A stretch of DNA of 34,448 nt from Alphaproteobacteria bacterium (lineage in GTDB: Bacteria; Pseudomonadota; Alphaproteobacteria; Acetobacterales; Acetobacteraceae). Below the pieces are notes generated by a model. That model saw only the letters and a program-made list of their open reading frames with translations. It was not told the origin of the DNA and did no database searches. A program made the position numbers and the translations under genes. Numbering within the stretch: position 1 is the first letter of the stretch; the number at the start of each line of letters is the position of its first letter. The stretch lies in NCBI GenBank assembly GCA_026400845.1, contig JAPLOH010000042.1, positions 8,971 to 43,418 on the forward strand. The letters run 5' to 3'. Below, one piece after another: positions 16,643-28,551 of this stretch.

Positions 16643-18772
16643 TCAGGCCGATTCCTGGTGCCACGCCAGCAGGATCAGGCCGAGCATCAGCGGCAAAGCA
16701 AGCCAGGTCGGCAACAGCGGCGTGGTCGCGATGCCGCTGACGATATGGTCATGCCGGCGCTGCAAGCCAATCCAGCTGGCGCCCGAACTCTCGCGCCCCG
16801 GTTCGGTGCGCCGCAGTGCAGGCGCGCCGGCGGGGTCGAGGAAATGGACGCTGCCGGCGCTCGCCCGGATCACCGGGGCGAGGATGCTGCCGGTGGCCCG
16901 CATATCGGCATATTCGGGCGGGTTGGCCGCCCCCGCGGCGGCGAAGGCCCGCATGGTGCCGTCGCTGGCCTGCCACACCCCCGGCGAAGTCGCCGGCAGG
17001 GTGGCCCGCGCCCGGCCGGGGCGGGCGGGCGCGAGGCCGATTGTCTCGCTGCGGCCCTCGGGGTCGGTCACCGTCACCTTGCCCGGCGGCGCCTCCTCGG
17101 TGCCGCGCCGCTCGATGGTCAGCACGCCTTTGTCGACCTTGGCGACCAGCGCGGTCTCCTCCAGCTCCGGTTCCTTCATCAGCCAGTGCGCGATGCGGCG
17201 CAGCAACTCGGCCTGCGGGCCGCCGCCATCATGCCCGCGCGACCACAGCCATATCTGGTCGGACAGCAGCAGCGCCACCCGCCCCTGCTCGACATGATCG
17301 AGCAGCAGAATTGGCGCCCGCCCGTCCGGCGAGGCGGCATCGGGCGCATCCATCAGCGTGTCGCCGCGCGTCTCGATGGGCGCGATGCGGCGATACCAGT
17401 TCCCCCAAGGCGCCTCGCCCGGCCGCGCCACACCCGCGGCTTTCCAGTCCATCAGCCCCTCGGTCACCGGATGGCGGCTGCCGAGCGGGGTGACGCCGGG
17501 GCGGAAGGCCTCGTTGACCAGGCCGCCGCGCGGCGCCGGGCGGGCCGGCAGCACAGCGCCCAGCGGCGAGGGCGCGAGGCTGGTGGCGCCGACGAACTCG
17601 GGGCCGACGCTCATCAGCAGGGCGCCGCCGCCGCGCACGTAGTCGGCGATATTACGCAAATACTGCGCCGGCAGCACGCCGCGGTTCTGGAAGCGGTCGA
17701 AAATGATGAGGTCGAACTCGCGCAGCTTGACCTGGAACAGCTCGCGGACGGGAAAGGCAATCAGCGCCAACTCGTTGAGCGGCGTGAGGTCATCCTTCTC
17801 GGGCGGGCGAAGGATGGTGAAATGCACCAGATCGACCGCCGGATCGGCCTTCAGCAGCCGCCGCCAGGTCCGCTCGCCGGCATGCGGTTCGCCCGAGACC
17901 AGCATCACGCGCAGGCGGTCGCGCACGCCGTTGATCTCGACCACCGCCTTGTTGTTGGCCCTGGACACCTCGCCCTCCAGCGGCTCGGCCTCCAGCTCCA
18001 CCACGCTCGGCCCGCCACGGGTGATGGTGAGGTCGATCTGGTGCTCAAGGCCGATCGGCACGGTCTCGACCACCGGGGGCTCGCCGTCGCGGCGGATGGT
18101 CAGCTTGGCGGCGCCGAACATGGTCAGCCCGTTGCGCGCGGTCCCGAGGTCCTCGACGGTCATGCGGATGGTGACGCGCTTGCCCACGATGCCGAAGCCG
18201 GGGGCGGCGATGATGCGCACCCGGCGGTCCACCTCCTCGCCGCGGGCCGGCACCAGCAGATGCAGCGGCGCCTCGCCGAACGGCGTGGTGCCGGCGGGCG
18301 GCAGGTCATGAATTTGGCCGTCGCTGATCGCCATCACCCCGGCGAGGCGGGCGCGCGGAATGTCGGCCATGGCACGGTCGATCGCGGTAAACAGCCGGCT
18401 GCCCTCGCTGCCCGCTTCCGGCACCACGATGGTACGCAGTTCGAAATCCGGCAGATCCTTCGCCGCCGCCTCGATTTTCGCGCGCGCCGCGGCGGCCAGC
18501 GCCGTGCGATTGCCAACGGACATCGAGGCGGTCTGATCCACCACCAGCAGCCCGATATCCGGCAGCCCCTCGCGCGTTTCCTCGATCACCCGCGGCCCGG
18601 CGAGCCACAGGCACAGCACGGCGAAGGCGAAGAAGCGCCAGATCGCGCCCTGCGCCCGGGTGAACGCCCCGGCGGCTACCGCGGCCAGGCAGAACGCGGC
18701 CAGGGCGCCGATCAGCCACCACGGCACAACCGGGTCGAAGCGCAGCGCGGCGATGGCCTGTTCGAACTTCAT
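16643..18772 (-). CDS. Membrane protein with vWA-like and glutamine-amidotransferase-like regions, MoxR/Bat operon
   Basis: A 709-residue inner-membrane protein. Two N-terminal membrane segments (about 17-38 and 44-62) precede a vWA-like stretch with a MIDAS-type DQTASMS. A beta-rich middle region and a class-I GATase-like region (GGGALLMSVGPEFVG) follow, and there is a membrane helix close to the C-terminus. It is the usual fourth member of alphaproteobacterial MoxR-DUF58-DUF4159 operons. Its ATG overlaps the DUF4159 stop (ATGA), indicating translational coupling. Function is unknown; an envelope complex assembled with MoxR help is inferred from context. Confidence 0.8.
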   Translation of the reverse strand: MKFEQAIAALRFDPVVPWWLIGALAAFCLAAVAAGAFTRAQGAIWRFFAFAVLCLWLAGPRVIEETREGLPDIGLLVVDQTASMSVGNRTALAAAARAKIEAAAKDLPDFELRTIVVPEAGSEGSRLFTAIDRAMADIPRARLAGVMAISDGQIHDLPPAGTTPFGEAPLHLLVPARGEEVDRRVRIIAAPGFGIVGKRVTIRMTVEDLGTARNGLTMFGAAKLTIRRDGEPPVVETVPIGLEHQIDLTITRGGPSVVELEAEPLEGEVSRANNKAVVEINGVRDRLRVMLVSGEPHAGERTWRRLLKADPAVDLVHFTILRPPEKDDLTPLNELALIAFPVRELFQVKLREFDLIIFDRFQNRGVLPAQYLRNIADYVRGGGALLMSVGPEFVGATSLAPSPLGAVLPARPAPRGGLVNEAFRPGVTPLGSRHPVTEGLMDWKAAGVARPGEAPWGNWYRRIAPIETRGDTLMDAPDAASPDGRAPILLLDHVEQGRVALLLSDQIWLWSRGHDGGGPQAELLRRIAHWLMKEPELEETALVAKVDKGVLTIERRGTEEAPPGKVTVTDPEGRSETIGLAPARPGRARATLPATSPGVWQASDGTMRAFAAAGAANPPEYADMRATGSILAPVIRASAGSVHFLDPAGAPALRRTEPGRESSGASWIGLQRRHDHIVSGIATTPLLPTWLALPLMLGLILLAWHQESA

Positions 18773-21463
18773 TGCCCCAACCGCTCCAGCAAGGCCGGCA
18801 CGTGCACCTGGTCGCCCTTGTAGTTGCCGGTCAGCGCATACATCACGAGATTGACCCCGAAGCGGTAGGCCAGCACCCGCTGGCGGGTGCCGCCGGGGAT
18901 GGTGGCATAGGGGTTGCGCCCCTGCCCATCCACCGCCCAGGCCGACGCCCAGTCATGCCCGCCGATGATCACCGGGGAGACGCCGTCGTTCGAACGGTCC
19001 TGGTCGCTGGCGACCCATATGGCATCCCCGTTGAAACGGCCGGGGAATTCGCTCAACAGATAGAAGGAGCGCGCCAACACATGCGCCTGGGTGAGCTCGG
19101 CGAGTGCTGGCACCGCCAGCCCGCGGCCGATCTGGCGCAAAGCTGCCTCGGCACCGGCGGCGAAGCCCTCGCCCGAGCCGCCGTTGCGGGTGTCGATCAG
19201 GATGATCCCGCCATTGGCCATGAACAGGTTGAGTGCCACGACCGCCTGTCCGGTGGGTGGCGGCGCATCGGCGGTCACCGGCCAGTAGAGCAGCGGATAG
19301 AGCGAGAGATCGTCCTGCCCGGGCTCCACCCCGGCGGGCTCCGCCAAGGCGGCCGCGGTGCGGCGGTTGACGTAGTCGGACAGGCCGACCAGCCCCGCCC
19401 GCGCTATGGTGTCGAGATGGGGATCGCCGGTCAGAATATGGGCCAGACGGGTGCCACGCGCCGGGTTCTCCTCTGGCGACAGCTGCGGCGCCTGCGCCTG
19501 GGCGAGCGGCGCCAGCAGCAGCAACGCCATGGCAGCCGCCGCGCCCAACAGCCCGCGCAGCCGCAGTGAGGCCAGCATGTCCACCACCAGCAGCAGGATC
19601 GCCGCTGCCATCAGCCACGGCGCCAGCCCCCGCTCGGGCGGAACACCGCCCAGCGGTTCGAAGCGTGCGCCCGGAATCGCCGCCGCCGCCGCCGGCATCG
19701 CCATTCGGTTGGCGAGATTGAGCACCCGGCGCGCCGTCTCCGGCCCGTAGACCCCCGGCGGCGAGCGCGGCCCCGCGGCGGTCCGCGCCAACTCGCCGGC
19801 CGTCATCGCCGTCGCGGCGGCCGACGGCGCACCGGGCTGGCCGAACCCGTCCAGCGTCTCGACCGGCGCGAGTTTCTGCGTGCTGCCCTCGTCGCCACCG
19901 GTGACGCCGTTGGCGAGTTCCACCAGCCGGCGCAGCATGTCGACGAACAGGCCGGAGAGCGGCAGGTCCGACCAGTCGGCATTGGCGGTGATGTGGAACA
20001 GCACAACCTGCCCGGCGCCGCGGGTCGCATGGGTCACCAGCGGCGTGCCGTCGCCGAGCCGCGCCCAGGTGGCGTCGGCCAGATGCATCCCCGGGGCGGC
20101 CAGCACCTGGCGGGTGATCTTAATCTCGGCCGGCACCGCGAGCCCGGCAAACGGCGAGGTGGCCGCGAATGCCGCGAGCCCGGCCGGCTGGCTCCAGGAC
20201 ATCGCGCCGCCGAGTTGGCGATCCCCTTCCAGCAGCTTCACCGGCAGCAGCGTGTCAGGCCGCTCGGCGGTCTTGGGGCCGGCGAAGCGGATCAGCATGC
20301 CGCCCTTGGCCACCCAGTTGGCCAGCAACTCGCGCTCCGGCCCGTCGGCCACCACCCGGTCGGCCAGGATCAGCACCGAAATCTCGCGCGACAGCAGCGC
20401 GGCAAGTTCGCCCTCGCGCAGTTCGGTGGAGGTTTCCAGCGCCCGGCGGAGGTAGAACAACTGCCCGGTCAGCGGCGTGCCCGCCACCACCGCATCGCCG
20501 GCCAGCAGCCCGACCGGGCGGCGGCGCCAGCGCTCATCCAGCAGCACCACGCCGGCGGCGCTGGATGACCCCTCGATCACCAGCTTGGACAGCCGGTTGC
20601 GCAATTCCGGCGGCAGCAGCATCGGCGCCTCCGCCCCCGTCGTGCCCGCCGCGACGGGGATGACGATGCGCGCCAGCGTGCGCCCATCGGCCGATTGCGC
20701 GGCCACGGCAATCTCGGCCGGGATCGCGCCGGCGGGCTGTGCGAGGCGAACCACCAGCCGGTCCGGCTCGGCGCGCGGCGGCAGCAGCAGCCGCGCGCCG
20801 CCATCCTCGGCGCGCATCTCCACCACCGCTCTGAGGCGTTGGGGAGACTTGTGAAATCGCCGCCAGGGCGGTGGCGAATCCGTTCCAGTCCGCCCCTCCC
20901 TCCAGCCCATCAAGGATCGCCACCACGGCGCCGGCTTTTGCCAACATCGCGGCCTGTGCAGCGGTCTTGCGATCGACCCCCCAGGGCTTCGGCCGCAGCG
21001 CCTCGACCAGTGGCCGTGCGACGGTGGCGTCCATCGCCAGCGAGGCGGTAGGCGACGCGCCGGTCTCGGTGGGCGCGGTGGCCAGCAGGATCACCTTGCG
21101 TCCGGCGCGCTCGGCACGATCGAGCACCGTGCGCGCAACCACGATCCGCTTGCCCCAGTCCCGCGCCGAGGCCCAGCCGTCATCGATCACCAGCAGTACA
21201 GGCCCAGTGCCGGGCAAGGCGGCGCCCGATTCCAGCACCGGCTGGGCGAGCCCGACGATCACCAACCCGGCGGCGATGCAGCGCAGCACCAGCAGCCAGA
21301 GCGGCGTGCGCGCCGGCGTCTCGCTGTTGGACATCAGGCCGAGCAGCAGGCGGATCGCCGGGAATCGCTCGATGCGCGGCGCCGGCGGCGTCACCCGCAG
21401 CAGCCACCACAGCAACGGCAGCGCGGCCAGCGCGAACAGCACCCAGGGCGCGGCGAAGATCAT
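18769..21463 (-). pseudogene. BatA/DUF4159 membrane protein gene with an apparent one-base frameshift
   Basis: Two overlapping frames make one protein of about 900 residues. The 5' part starts at ATG 21463 (MIFAAPWVLFALAALPLLWW, the BatA-type N-terminal membrane segment) and continues to ATALAAISQVS. The 3' part resumes as QRLRAVVEMRAEDG and runs through a GATase-like region, two more membrane helices and the C-terminal DUF4159 domain (IILIDTRNGGSGEGFAAG, NPYATIPGG). The join needs one base fewer at the GGGG run 20841-20844. The ATG overlaps the DUF58 stop (ATGA) and the stop overlaps the next ATG, so coupling is preserved on both sides. A sequencing indel is therefore at least as likely as true inactivation. 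Confidence 0.75.
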
Positions 21464-22313
21464 CGGCGCCCAAGCTGCGGCGCGAGGGCCATGTAGAGCC
21501 CGAGCAGCGCGGACTCCGCGGCATGATCGGTGCGGTGGATGCTGAACCCCCACCCTGCCGCGCGGCAGATTGCCCGCAGCCCGTCCTGCTGCGCCGCCAA
21601 CCGTTCGCCATAGGCCTCCCGCACGCCCTCGACGCGGGCAATCAGCGTGGAGACCTCGCGCCGCACCCCCTCGAAGCGCACCCGGCCCTCGTAGGGCAGC
21701 ACCGCCTCGGCGGGATCCAGCACCTGGAGCAAATGGCCGCGCACGGGAATGGCGGCCATCCGCCCCACGGCGCGCTGGATCACGTCGAGCGGTGCGAGAA
21801 AATCGCCGATCAGCACCACCTGGGCATGGCGCGGCAGCGGCGCCTCGGGGGGCACGCCCTCATCGGTGGGCAACCGCCCCAGCAGTTCCGCCAGCCGTGC
21901 GACGCTGGAGACCGAACGGCCCTCGGCGCCCAACAGCCGGACCCGCTCGCCGCCGCGGATCAGCAGCGCGGCCAGCGCCAGCAGCAGCAGTTCGGCGCGT
22001 TCGGCCTTGTCGACCGGCGCGCCTTTGTGCCAGCGCATGCTCTCACCGCCATCGCGCCACAGGGCAATGGTTTGCGCCGCTTCCCACTCGGTTTCGCGGA
22101 TGAAGGCGCGGTCGGAGCGGGCGGATTGCCGCCAGTCGATCCGGTTGACCGCATCGCCCGGCAGGAAGGGGCGGTATTGCCAGAAACTGTCGCCCTGGCC
22201 GACGCGGCGGCGCCCGTGCACACCCTGCGCCACCGTCGCGGCCACCCGCTCGGCGGCCACCAGCAGCGGCGGCAGCGTGGCGCCGAGGGCTTCGGCGCGG
22301 CGGGCGAGTGCGC

Positions 22314-22317
<4 letters not shown>
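21460..22317 (-). CDS. DUF58-domain protein of the MoxR operon
   Basis: The 285-residue product carries the DUF58 signature region around residues 38-75 (GDSFWQYRPFLPGDAVNRID, then WRQSARSDRAFIRETEWE). A vWA-like C-terminal half contains VVLIGDFLAPLD. DUF58 proteins nearly always follow a MoxR AAA+ ATPase and are thought to be its partners, but their biochemical role is unsettled. It starts with GTG 22317 overlapping the moxR stop (GTGA), and its stop overlaps the next start, so translation is tightly coupled. Confidence 0.9.
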
Positions 22318-23313
<996 letters not shown>

Positions 23314-23338
23314 GCGTTCGATCCTCGGCTAACTGGTC

Positions 23339-23406
23339 ACAAAAGACAGGCACGCTTCACAAAAGACAGGCACGCATCACAAAAGACTGGCACGCTACAC
23401 AAATGG
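23339..23406. repeat. 20-bp tandem repeat, three copies plus a partial
   Basis: Units at 23339-23358, 23359-23378 and 23379-23398 differ at one to three positions (core ACAAAAGACAGGCACGC). A partial fourth unit runs to about 23406. They occupy the divergent region between moxR and DUF1285. Spacing is two helical turns, and the repeats are far more AT-rich than their surroundings. Confidence 0.9.
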
Positions 23407-23496
23407 GCCGGCGGCGACGCGCTGCCACTTCCCCCGGACGGGGGATGCTACCTATATCTTCCCATGGGGCGAAAGACCGTCCGAGGGTGCAATGTC

Positions 23497-24075
23497 GTGA
23501 ATGAGGCCTTGCCGGCGATAAATGATCTCCTGGGTGGCGCCCGGGCCAGGCCTCGGCGCCCGCCGGTGGAGTGCGGCGACCTGCCGTTCGTCATCAGGCG
23601 CGACGGCTCGTGGCTGTACTGCGGCACGCCGATCAACCGCAAGGAACTGGTCTGCCTGTTCGCCTCCGTGCTTACCCGCGAGGCATCGGGCGAGTTCTAC
23701 CTCCTGACCCCAGCTGAACGCGGCCGCATCGTCGTCGAGGACGCGCCTTTCGTCGCTGTCGAGCTGAACTGGACCGGCGTCGGGCATGACCAGACGCTGA
23801 CCTTCCGCACCAATGTCGACAAGCTCGTCACCGCCGGGCCGGCGCACCGCATCCGCATCGCCTACGATGTCGTTACCTGCGAGCCCACCCCCTACATCAC
23901 CGTGCGCGCCGGCGCGGGCGCGCACCCGATCGAGGCGCGCATCGGCCGCGCCGTCTATTATGAGCTGGTGGCGCTGGCCGAACCCTGCGATATCGCCGGG
24001 CGCAGCGTGCTCGGCGTGTGGAGCAGCGGCTGCTTCTTCCCGCTCGGTGACCTGCCAGCCGAGGATGACGCCTGA
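23497..24075 (+). CDS. DUF1285-domain protein
   Basis: The 192-residue product shows the DUF1285 core CGDLPFVIRRDGSWLYCGTP, INRKELVCLFASVLTR, YLLTPAERGRIVVEDAPFVA, and a C-terminal GRAVYYELVALAE. The biochemical role of the family is unknown, though it commonly neighbours the NUDIX and cca genes in alphaproteobacteria. I chose GTG 23497, with GAGGG at 23483-23487 as ribosome site; ATG 23464 in the same frame is the alternative. The 3' end overlaps the NUDIX gene by 11 bp if that gene starts at 24065. Confidence 0.85.
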   Translation: MNEALPAINDLLGGARARPRRPPVECGDLPFVIRRDGSWLYCGTPINRKELVCLFASVLTREASGEFYLLTPAERGRIVVEDAPFVAVELNWTGVGHDQTLTFRTNVDKLVTAGPAHRIRIAYDVVTCEPTPYITVRAGAGAHPIEARIGRAVYYELVALAEPCDIAGRSVLGVWSSGCFFPLGDLPAEDDA

Positions 24076-24727
24076 CGTGACCGAAGCCGAATTGCGCGCC
24101 CGCCTCGCCATCCCCGTCGCCCCGCGCCCGCCACAGCGCGGCACCATCGTGGTGGACAATCCCCCCGCGCTCGCCGCCCCTTTCGGCAGCGACGAGGGCT
24201 GGACCCTGGCCGACCAGCCACTGGTGCCGGCCGCCGTGCTGGTCTCCTTCCTGCAAGGCCGCGAGCCCGGCGTGCTGCTGACCAGGCGCACCGCCCATCT
24301 CAACAAGCACGCGGGGCAAGTCAGCTTCCCCGGCGGGCGGATCGACCCCGGCGACGGCAGCCCCGAGGCCGCCGCCTTGCGCGAGGCGCAGGAGGAGGTC
24401 GGGCTCGATCCCGCGCTGGTGGAAATCACCGGCCGCCTCGGCGACTACGTCACCGGCACCGGCTACCGCATCACCCCCATCGTCGGCCTGCTGCCGCGCG
24501 GCCGCGGCCTGGAGGACCTCGAACTCTCCCCCTCGCCCGACGAGGTCGCCAGCGTCTTCGCCCTGCCGATGTCCGTGTTGCTCGACCCCGCCGCGCCCCA
24601 ACGCCGCCGCGCGCACTACCGCGGGCGATGGCGCGAATTCTGGGTCTGGCCGCATCCGGACCACTATGTCTGGGGCGCCACCGCGGCGATCCTGGTCCAC
24701 CTCGCCGACCGCCTGCGCGGCGCCTGA
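24065..24727 (+). CDS. NUDIX hydrolase, CoA-pyrophosphatase type
   Basis: Probably hydrolyses CoA or its derivatives to 3',5'-ADP and phosphopantetheine. The product contains the UPF0035-type signature LTRRTAHLNKHAGQVSFPGG directly followed by the NUDIX box, ending ALREAQEEVGL, at about residues 72-113. These features distinguish the NudL/CoAse subgroup. The start is uncertain: ATG 24065 overlaps the DUF1285 gene, while GTG 24077 sits after GAGGA at a long spacing. The stop overlaps the next ATG (TGATG). Confidence 0.9.
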   Translation: MTPDVTEAELRARLAIPVAPRPPQRGTIVVDNPPALAAPFGSDEGWTLADQPLVPAAVLVSFLQGREPGVLLTRRTAHLNKHAGQVSFPGGRIDPGDGSPEAAALREAQEEVGLDPALVEITGRLGDYVTGTGYRITPIVGLLPRGRGLEDLELSPSPDEVASVFALPMSVLLDPAAPQRRRAHYRGRWREFWVWPHPDHYVWGATAAILVHLADRLRGA

Positions 24728-24972
24728 TGCTGGCCCTGGCCGAAATCGGCCTGTTCCTGTTCCCAACGGCGCTCTACGTCGCCTGGCTCTATGCCGGCAA
24801 CCACACGCCGCGCTGGGCCGTCTGGGTGACGCTCGGAGGAACCGCGGTGATTGCCGCCGGCATCATCCACTTCGGCATTACCAACGCGATCGCGCCCGAT
24901 GCCGCCTACGTGCCGGCCCATATCGAGGATGGCCACATCGTGCCGGGCCACGCCGCGCCGAAACGGCGGTGA
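24727..24972 (+). CDS. DUF6111-type small membrane protein
   Basis: An 81-residue protein with two hydrophobic segments (about 2-22 and 31-52) followed by a conserved-looking tail YVPAHIEDGHIVPGH, the pattern I associate with DUF6111. Its ATG overlaps the NUDIX stop and its stop overlaps the cca ATG (TGATG at both ends), so the three genes are translated as a coupled set. The function is unknown. Confidence 0.8.
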   Translation: MLALAEIGLFLFPTALYVAWLYAGNHTPRWAVWVTLGGTAVIAAGIIHFGITNAIAPDAAYVPAHIEDGHIVPGHAAPKRR

Positions 24973-26138
24973 TGCCCCCGGCCGAATTCCTCGCCTCCCC
25001 TTCGCTGCGCGCGGTGCTGGCCGCCCTGCCGAACGCCCGCATTGCCGGTGGCGCGGTGCGTGATGCGCTGGCCGGGCACCCGGTCGCCGATATCGACCTC
25101 GCCACCCCCGAACCGCCCGACGCCGTGATCGCCGCCCTGCGCGCGGCCCGCATCCGCCCCATCCCCACCGGCCTCGCCCATGGCACCGTCACCGCCGTGC
25201 TGGGCGGGGCGAGCTTCGAGATCACCACGCTGCGCCGTGACGTCGAGACCGATGGGCGCCATGCCCTGGTGGAATTCACCGATGACTGGCGGGAGGATGC
25301 GGCGCGGCGGGATTTCACCATCAACGCCATGTCGATGGACCGCGACGGGCGGGTGTTCGACTATTTTGGCGGTATCGCCGACCTCGCCGCCGGGCGGGTG
25401 CGCTTCGTCGGCGATGCCGCCACGCGCATCGCCGAGGATTACCTGCGCATCCTCCGCTTCTTCCGCTTCCATGCCCGCTACGGGCGCGGGGAGCCCGATG
25501 CGGCAGCGGTTGCCGCCATCGCCGCCGCCGCGCCGCATCTCGCACGCCTCTCGCCCGAGCGCATCTGGAGTGAACTTAAGCGCATCCTCGCCGCCCCCGC
25601 GCCCGCCGCTGCGGTGTATCTGATGGAAGCGCTTGGCGTGCTCGCGGTGGCGCTGCCGGGCGGCGTCGATCCCGCCGCGCTCGGCCGCCTGCTCGCCCAC
25701 GGCGCGCCGCCCGACCCGCTGCTGCGTTTCGCCGCGCTCTCGACCGGCGATGCCGACACTGCCGCGGCGGCACTGCGTCTGTCCGGCGCCGAGCGGGACA
25801 CCCTGATCGCCCTGCGTGATGCCCCCGCATTGGGTCACGATGCCGATGCGCCCGCGATCCGCGTCGCGCTGGCGGACTGGCCGTGCGACGCCCTGACCGG
25901 CCGCGCCTGGCTGGCCCATGGCGATGCAGTCGCCATCGCGCGAATCGAAGCCACCGAGCCGCCAGTGTTCCCCCTGCGCGGGCGTGACCTCGCGGCCGCC
26001 GGGGTTGCCGCGGGGCCGGCCATGGGCGCGCTGCTGCGCGAGATCAGGACGTGGTGGCTCGCGGGGGGCTGCATCGCCGATGCAGCCGCCTGCGGCGCCG
26101 AATTGGCGCGGCGGTTGGGCGAAGCCTCAGTGGCCTGA
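24972..26138 (+). CDS. cca: CCA tRNA nucleotidyltransferase (class II)
   Basis: Adds or repairs the 3'-CCA of tRNAs without a template. The 388-residue product has the nucleotidyltransferase motif [20 protein letters not shown] with catalytic Asp40 and Asp42, the [12 protein letters not shown] brace, and [17 protein letters not shown], which carries the neck-helix nucleotide-recognition region. It is one of the class II or poly(A)-polymerase-like family; motif detail favours CCA addition. It starts at ATG 24972, coupled to DUF6111, and its last codons overlap the convergent phosphomannomutase gene by 12 bp. Confidence 0.92.
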   Translation: MPPAEFLASPSLRAVLAALPNARIAGGAVRDALAGHPVADIDLATPEPPDAVIAALRAARIRPIPTGLAHGTVTAVLGGASFEITTLRRDVETDGRHALVEFTDDWREDAARRDFTINAMSMDRDGRVFDYFGGIADLAAGRVRFVGDAATRIAEDYLRILRFFRFHARYGRGEPDAAAVAAIAAAAPHLARLSPERIWSELKRILAAPAPAAAVYLMEALGVLAVALPGGVDPAALGRLLAHGAPPDPLLRFAALSTGDADTAAAALRLSGAERDTLIALRDAPALGHDADAPAIRVALADWPCDALTGRAWLAHGDAVAIARIEATEPPVFPLRGRDLAAAGVAAGPAMGALLREIRTWWLAGGCIADAAACGAELARRLGEASVA

Positions 26139-27536
26139 ATTAGCCCCGGAGAAATCCGGCGCTTCGAGGCCGGAAGCCGCAAGCTGGTCCACCAGCGCCG
26201 CCTTCAGCCGATCGAGCCCGATCTCGGAATTCGCCTCGCAGCGCGCCACCAGCACCGCCTGGGTGTTGGACGCCCGCAGCAGCCACCAGCCATCGGCGGT
26301 GGAAACGCGCACCCCGTCATTATCGGCCACCTTGGCCCCCGCCGCCTTGAGACGGGCCGCGACTTCCTCGATGACCGCGAACTTGCGCACATCATCGCAG
26401 TTGAAGCGCAGCTCCGGCGTGTTGATCACCTGCGGCAGCGCCTCGCGCACCGCCGAGAGCTTGCCCTCCATACGCGCGACGATGCCGAGCAGGCGGATGC
26501 CGGCGTAGAGCGCGTCGTCGAAGCCGTACCATTTGTCGTTGAAGAAGATATGGCCCGACATCTCGCCGGCAAGCGGGCAGGCGGTCTCGGCCATTTTCGC
26601 CTTGATGAGGGAATGCCCGGTCTTCCACATCAGCGGATTGCCGCCGGCACGCGCCACCTCGTCGAACAGCACCTGGCTCGCCTTCACGTCGGCGATGATG
26701 GTGGCACCAGGATGGGTCTTCAGCACGTCGCGCGCGAGAACGACCAAAAGCTGGTCGCCGAACATCATGGTGCCGCTGTCATCGACCACGCCGATGCGGT
26801 CCGCATCGCCATCGAAAGCAATGCCGAGATCGGCGCCCTGGGCGCGCACCTCATGGATCAGCGCCTCCACGTTCTTCAGCACCGTGGGGTCCGGGTGGTG
26901 GTTGGGGAAGGTGCCGTCGATTTCGGGGTAAAGTACCGTGTGGTTGCCCGGCAGACGCTTCACCAGCCGTTCCAGCACCGCGCCGGCGGCACCGTTGCCG
27001 TTGTCCCATACCACGTTGAGCGCGCGGGTGCCGCCGTCCCAATCCTTCACCAGGCGGTCGATATACGCCTCGGAGACGTCGATGGTGCGCACCCCTCCGG
27101 CGCCCTCGGCCACCACATCCCCGGCGGCGGCCATGCGGCCGATATCGGTGATCTGGGTGCCGAAGAACGGCTTGGCCCCCAGCATCATCTTGAAGCCGTT
27201 ATAGTTCGGCGGGTTGTGGCTGCCGGTCAGCATGACCGCGCCGCCGGTTTTGCCGACGGTGGCGGCGTAGTACAGCATCGGCGTCGGCCCGAGGCCGATC
27301 CGGGTGACATCCATGCCCGAAGCGCGCAGCCCGGCGACCAGGGCTGCCTCCAGCGAAGGCGAGGAGACCCGCCCGTCATAGCCGACCGCGACCGTGCTGC
27401 CGCCGTTGCGCGCGACCACGGTGCCGAAGCAGCGGCCGATGGCGAAGGCGTCCGCCTCATGCAGCGTCTGCCCGACGATGCCGCGGATGTCGTATTCGCG
27501 CAGCACGGTGGGATTGAAAGCGTGAACGAAACTCAT
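26127..27536 (-). CDS. Phosphomannomutase/phosphoglucomutase
   Basis: Alpha-D-phosphohexomutase interconverting the 1- and 6-phosphates of mannose and/or glucose for exopolysaccharide and LPS sugars. The 469-residue product shows the phosphoserine loop TGSHNPP (Ser106), the metal loop DGDADRIG, the sugar-specificity loop GEMSGHIFF and a C-terminal phosphate-binding RASNTQ. AlgC-like bifunctionality is likely but cannot be proven from sequence. It starts at ATG 27536, 13 bases downstream of galU, which supports a shared nucleotide-sugar role: galU uses glucose-1-phosphate made by this enzyme. Confidence 0.92.
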   Translation of the reverse strand: MSFVHAFNPTVLREYDIRGIVGQTLHEADAFAIGRCFGTVVARNGGSTVAVGYDGRVSSPSLEAALVAGLRASGMDVTRIGLGPTPMLYYAATVGKTGGAVMLTGSHNPPNYNGFKMMLGAKPFFGTQITDIGRMAAAGDVVAEGAGGVRTIDVSEAYIDRLVKDWDGGTRALNVVWDNGNGAAGAVLERLVKRLPGNHTVLYPEIDGTFPNHHPDPTVLKNVEALIHEVRAQGADLGIAFDGDADRIGVVDDSGTMMFGDQLLVVLARDVLKTHPGATIIADVKASQVLFDEVARAGGNPLMWKTGHSLIKAKMAETACPLAGEMSGHIFFNDKWYGFDDALYAGIRLLGIVARMEGKLSAVREALPQVINTPELRFNCDDVRKFAVIEEVAARLKAAGAKVADNDGVRVSTADGWWLLRASNTQAVLVARCEANSEIGLDRLKAALVDQLAASGLEAPDFSGANSGH

Positions 27537-27549
27537 GCTGGTGACCCGC

Positions 27550-28419
27550 TTATACGTAGTTCTTGAGGAAGGCGTGCACCTGCGCCGCCATCTCCGGCCG
27601 CTTCAGCGCGAAGGCGATCTGCGCCTCGAGGAAGCCGATCTTGTCGCCGCAGTCAAAGCGCCGCCCCTCGTAGCGCAGCCCGTGGAACGGCACCTGGCCG
27701 ATCAGCTTGGCCATTGCATCCGTCAGCTGCACCTCGCCGCCGGCGCCGCGCTCGAGCATGCCGAGATACTGCATCACCTCCGGCCGCAGCACGTAGCGCC
27801 CGATGATGGAAAGGTTGGAGGGCGCGTCCTCCGGCTTCGGCTTCTCCACTAGGCCCTTGACCTCGACCAGCCGGCCATCATCGGCGCCGATGTCGAGAAT
27901 GCCGTAGCGGTTGGTCTGGTCGCGCGGCACCTCGGTGACGGCCACCACGCAGCCGCCGGTCTGGTAGTAGGCCTCGGCCAATTGCTGCGTGCAGGGGGTC
28001 TCGGAGAGCACGAGATCGTCAGGCAGCAGGATGGCGAACGGATCGTCGCCGACGAAAGCCCGCGCGCACCAGATGGCGTGGCCGAGCCCCATCGGCTCCT
28101 GTTGGCGCACCGTGACCATGGCGCCCGGCGGCAGTTGCGCCTCGCGCAGCATGCGCAGCTCCGCCTCCTTGTGGCGCATCCTGAGCGTCGCCTCCAGCTC
28201 ATAGGCGATGTCGAAATGCTCGACGATCGCCGTCTTGCCGCGCCCGGTGATGAGGCAGAATTGCTGGATACCCGCCGCCCGGGCCTCCTCCACGGCATAC
28301 TGGATCAACGGCTTGTCCACCACCGGCAGCATCTCCTTGGCCATCGCCTTGGTGGCGGGCAGGAAACGGGTGCCAAGCCCGGCGACGGGCAGGACGGCCT
28401 TGCGGAGCGGTTTGGTCAC
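27550..28419 (-). CDS. galU: UTP-glucose-1-phosphate uridylyltransferase
   Basis: Makes UDP-glucose from UTP and glucose-1-phosphate for envelope and exopolysaccharide sugars. The 289-residue product starts at GTG 28419 (GAGGAA ribosome site) and has the nucleotide-binding signature [20 protein letters not shown], then [17 protein letters not shown], a mid-protein LPDD, and [19 protein letters not shown]. Length and motifs are those of bacterial GalU. It is upstream of, and probably co-transcribed with, the phosphohexomutase. Confidence 0.95.
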   Translation of the reverse strand: MTKPLRKAVLPVAGLGTRFLPATKAMAKEMLPVVDKPLIQYAVEEARAAGIQQFCLITGRGKTAIVEHFDIAYELEATLRMRHKEAELRMLREAQLPPGAMVTVRQQEPMGLGHAIWCARAFVGDDPFAILLPDDLVLSETPCTQQLAEAYYQTGGCVVAVTEVPRDQTNRYGILDIGADDGRLVEVKGLVEKPKPEDAPSNLSIIGRYVLRPEVMQYLGMLERGAGGEVQLTDAMAKLIGQVPFHGLRYEGRRFDCGDKIGFLEAQIAFALKRPEMAAQVHAFLKNYV

Positions 28420-28551
28420 GGCTTTGGTTCCTCGTTCAAGCGGGCGCGCAGAGACACCACGCAGGGCTGGCGGAATTGTGGCAGCGCCGATATGGGCGCA
28501 AATTCGTCAAGAAAACATCACACCCCAACAGCCCGCGCGCATTGCGGCAGG

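Noticed and set aside
16634-18823. Very long open frame on the plus strand opposite the GATase-like gene (also 437-1678 and 1682-3397 on the plus strand)
   Set aside because: Antisense frames stay open because of high GC; their products are Arg/His/Gly-rich and lack family motifs, while the minus-strand frames carry conserved domains and operon couplings.
23339-23406. CRISPR array
   Set aside because: Units are directly adjacent with no spacers, only three copies, and no cas genes are present.
23339-23406. Plasmid-type replication iterons
   Set aside because: No replication initiator gene, DnaA box or AT-rich unwinding region adjacent; setting is chromosomal core genes.
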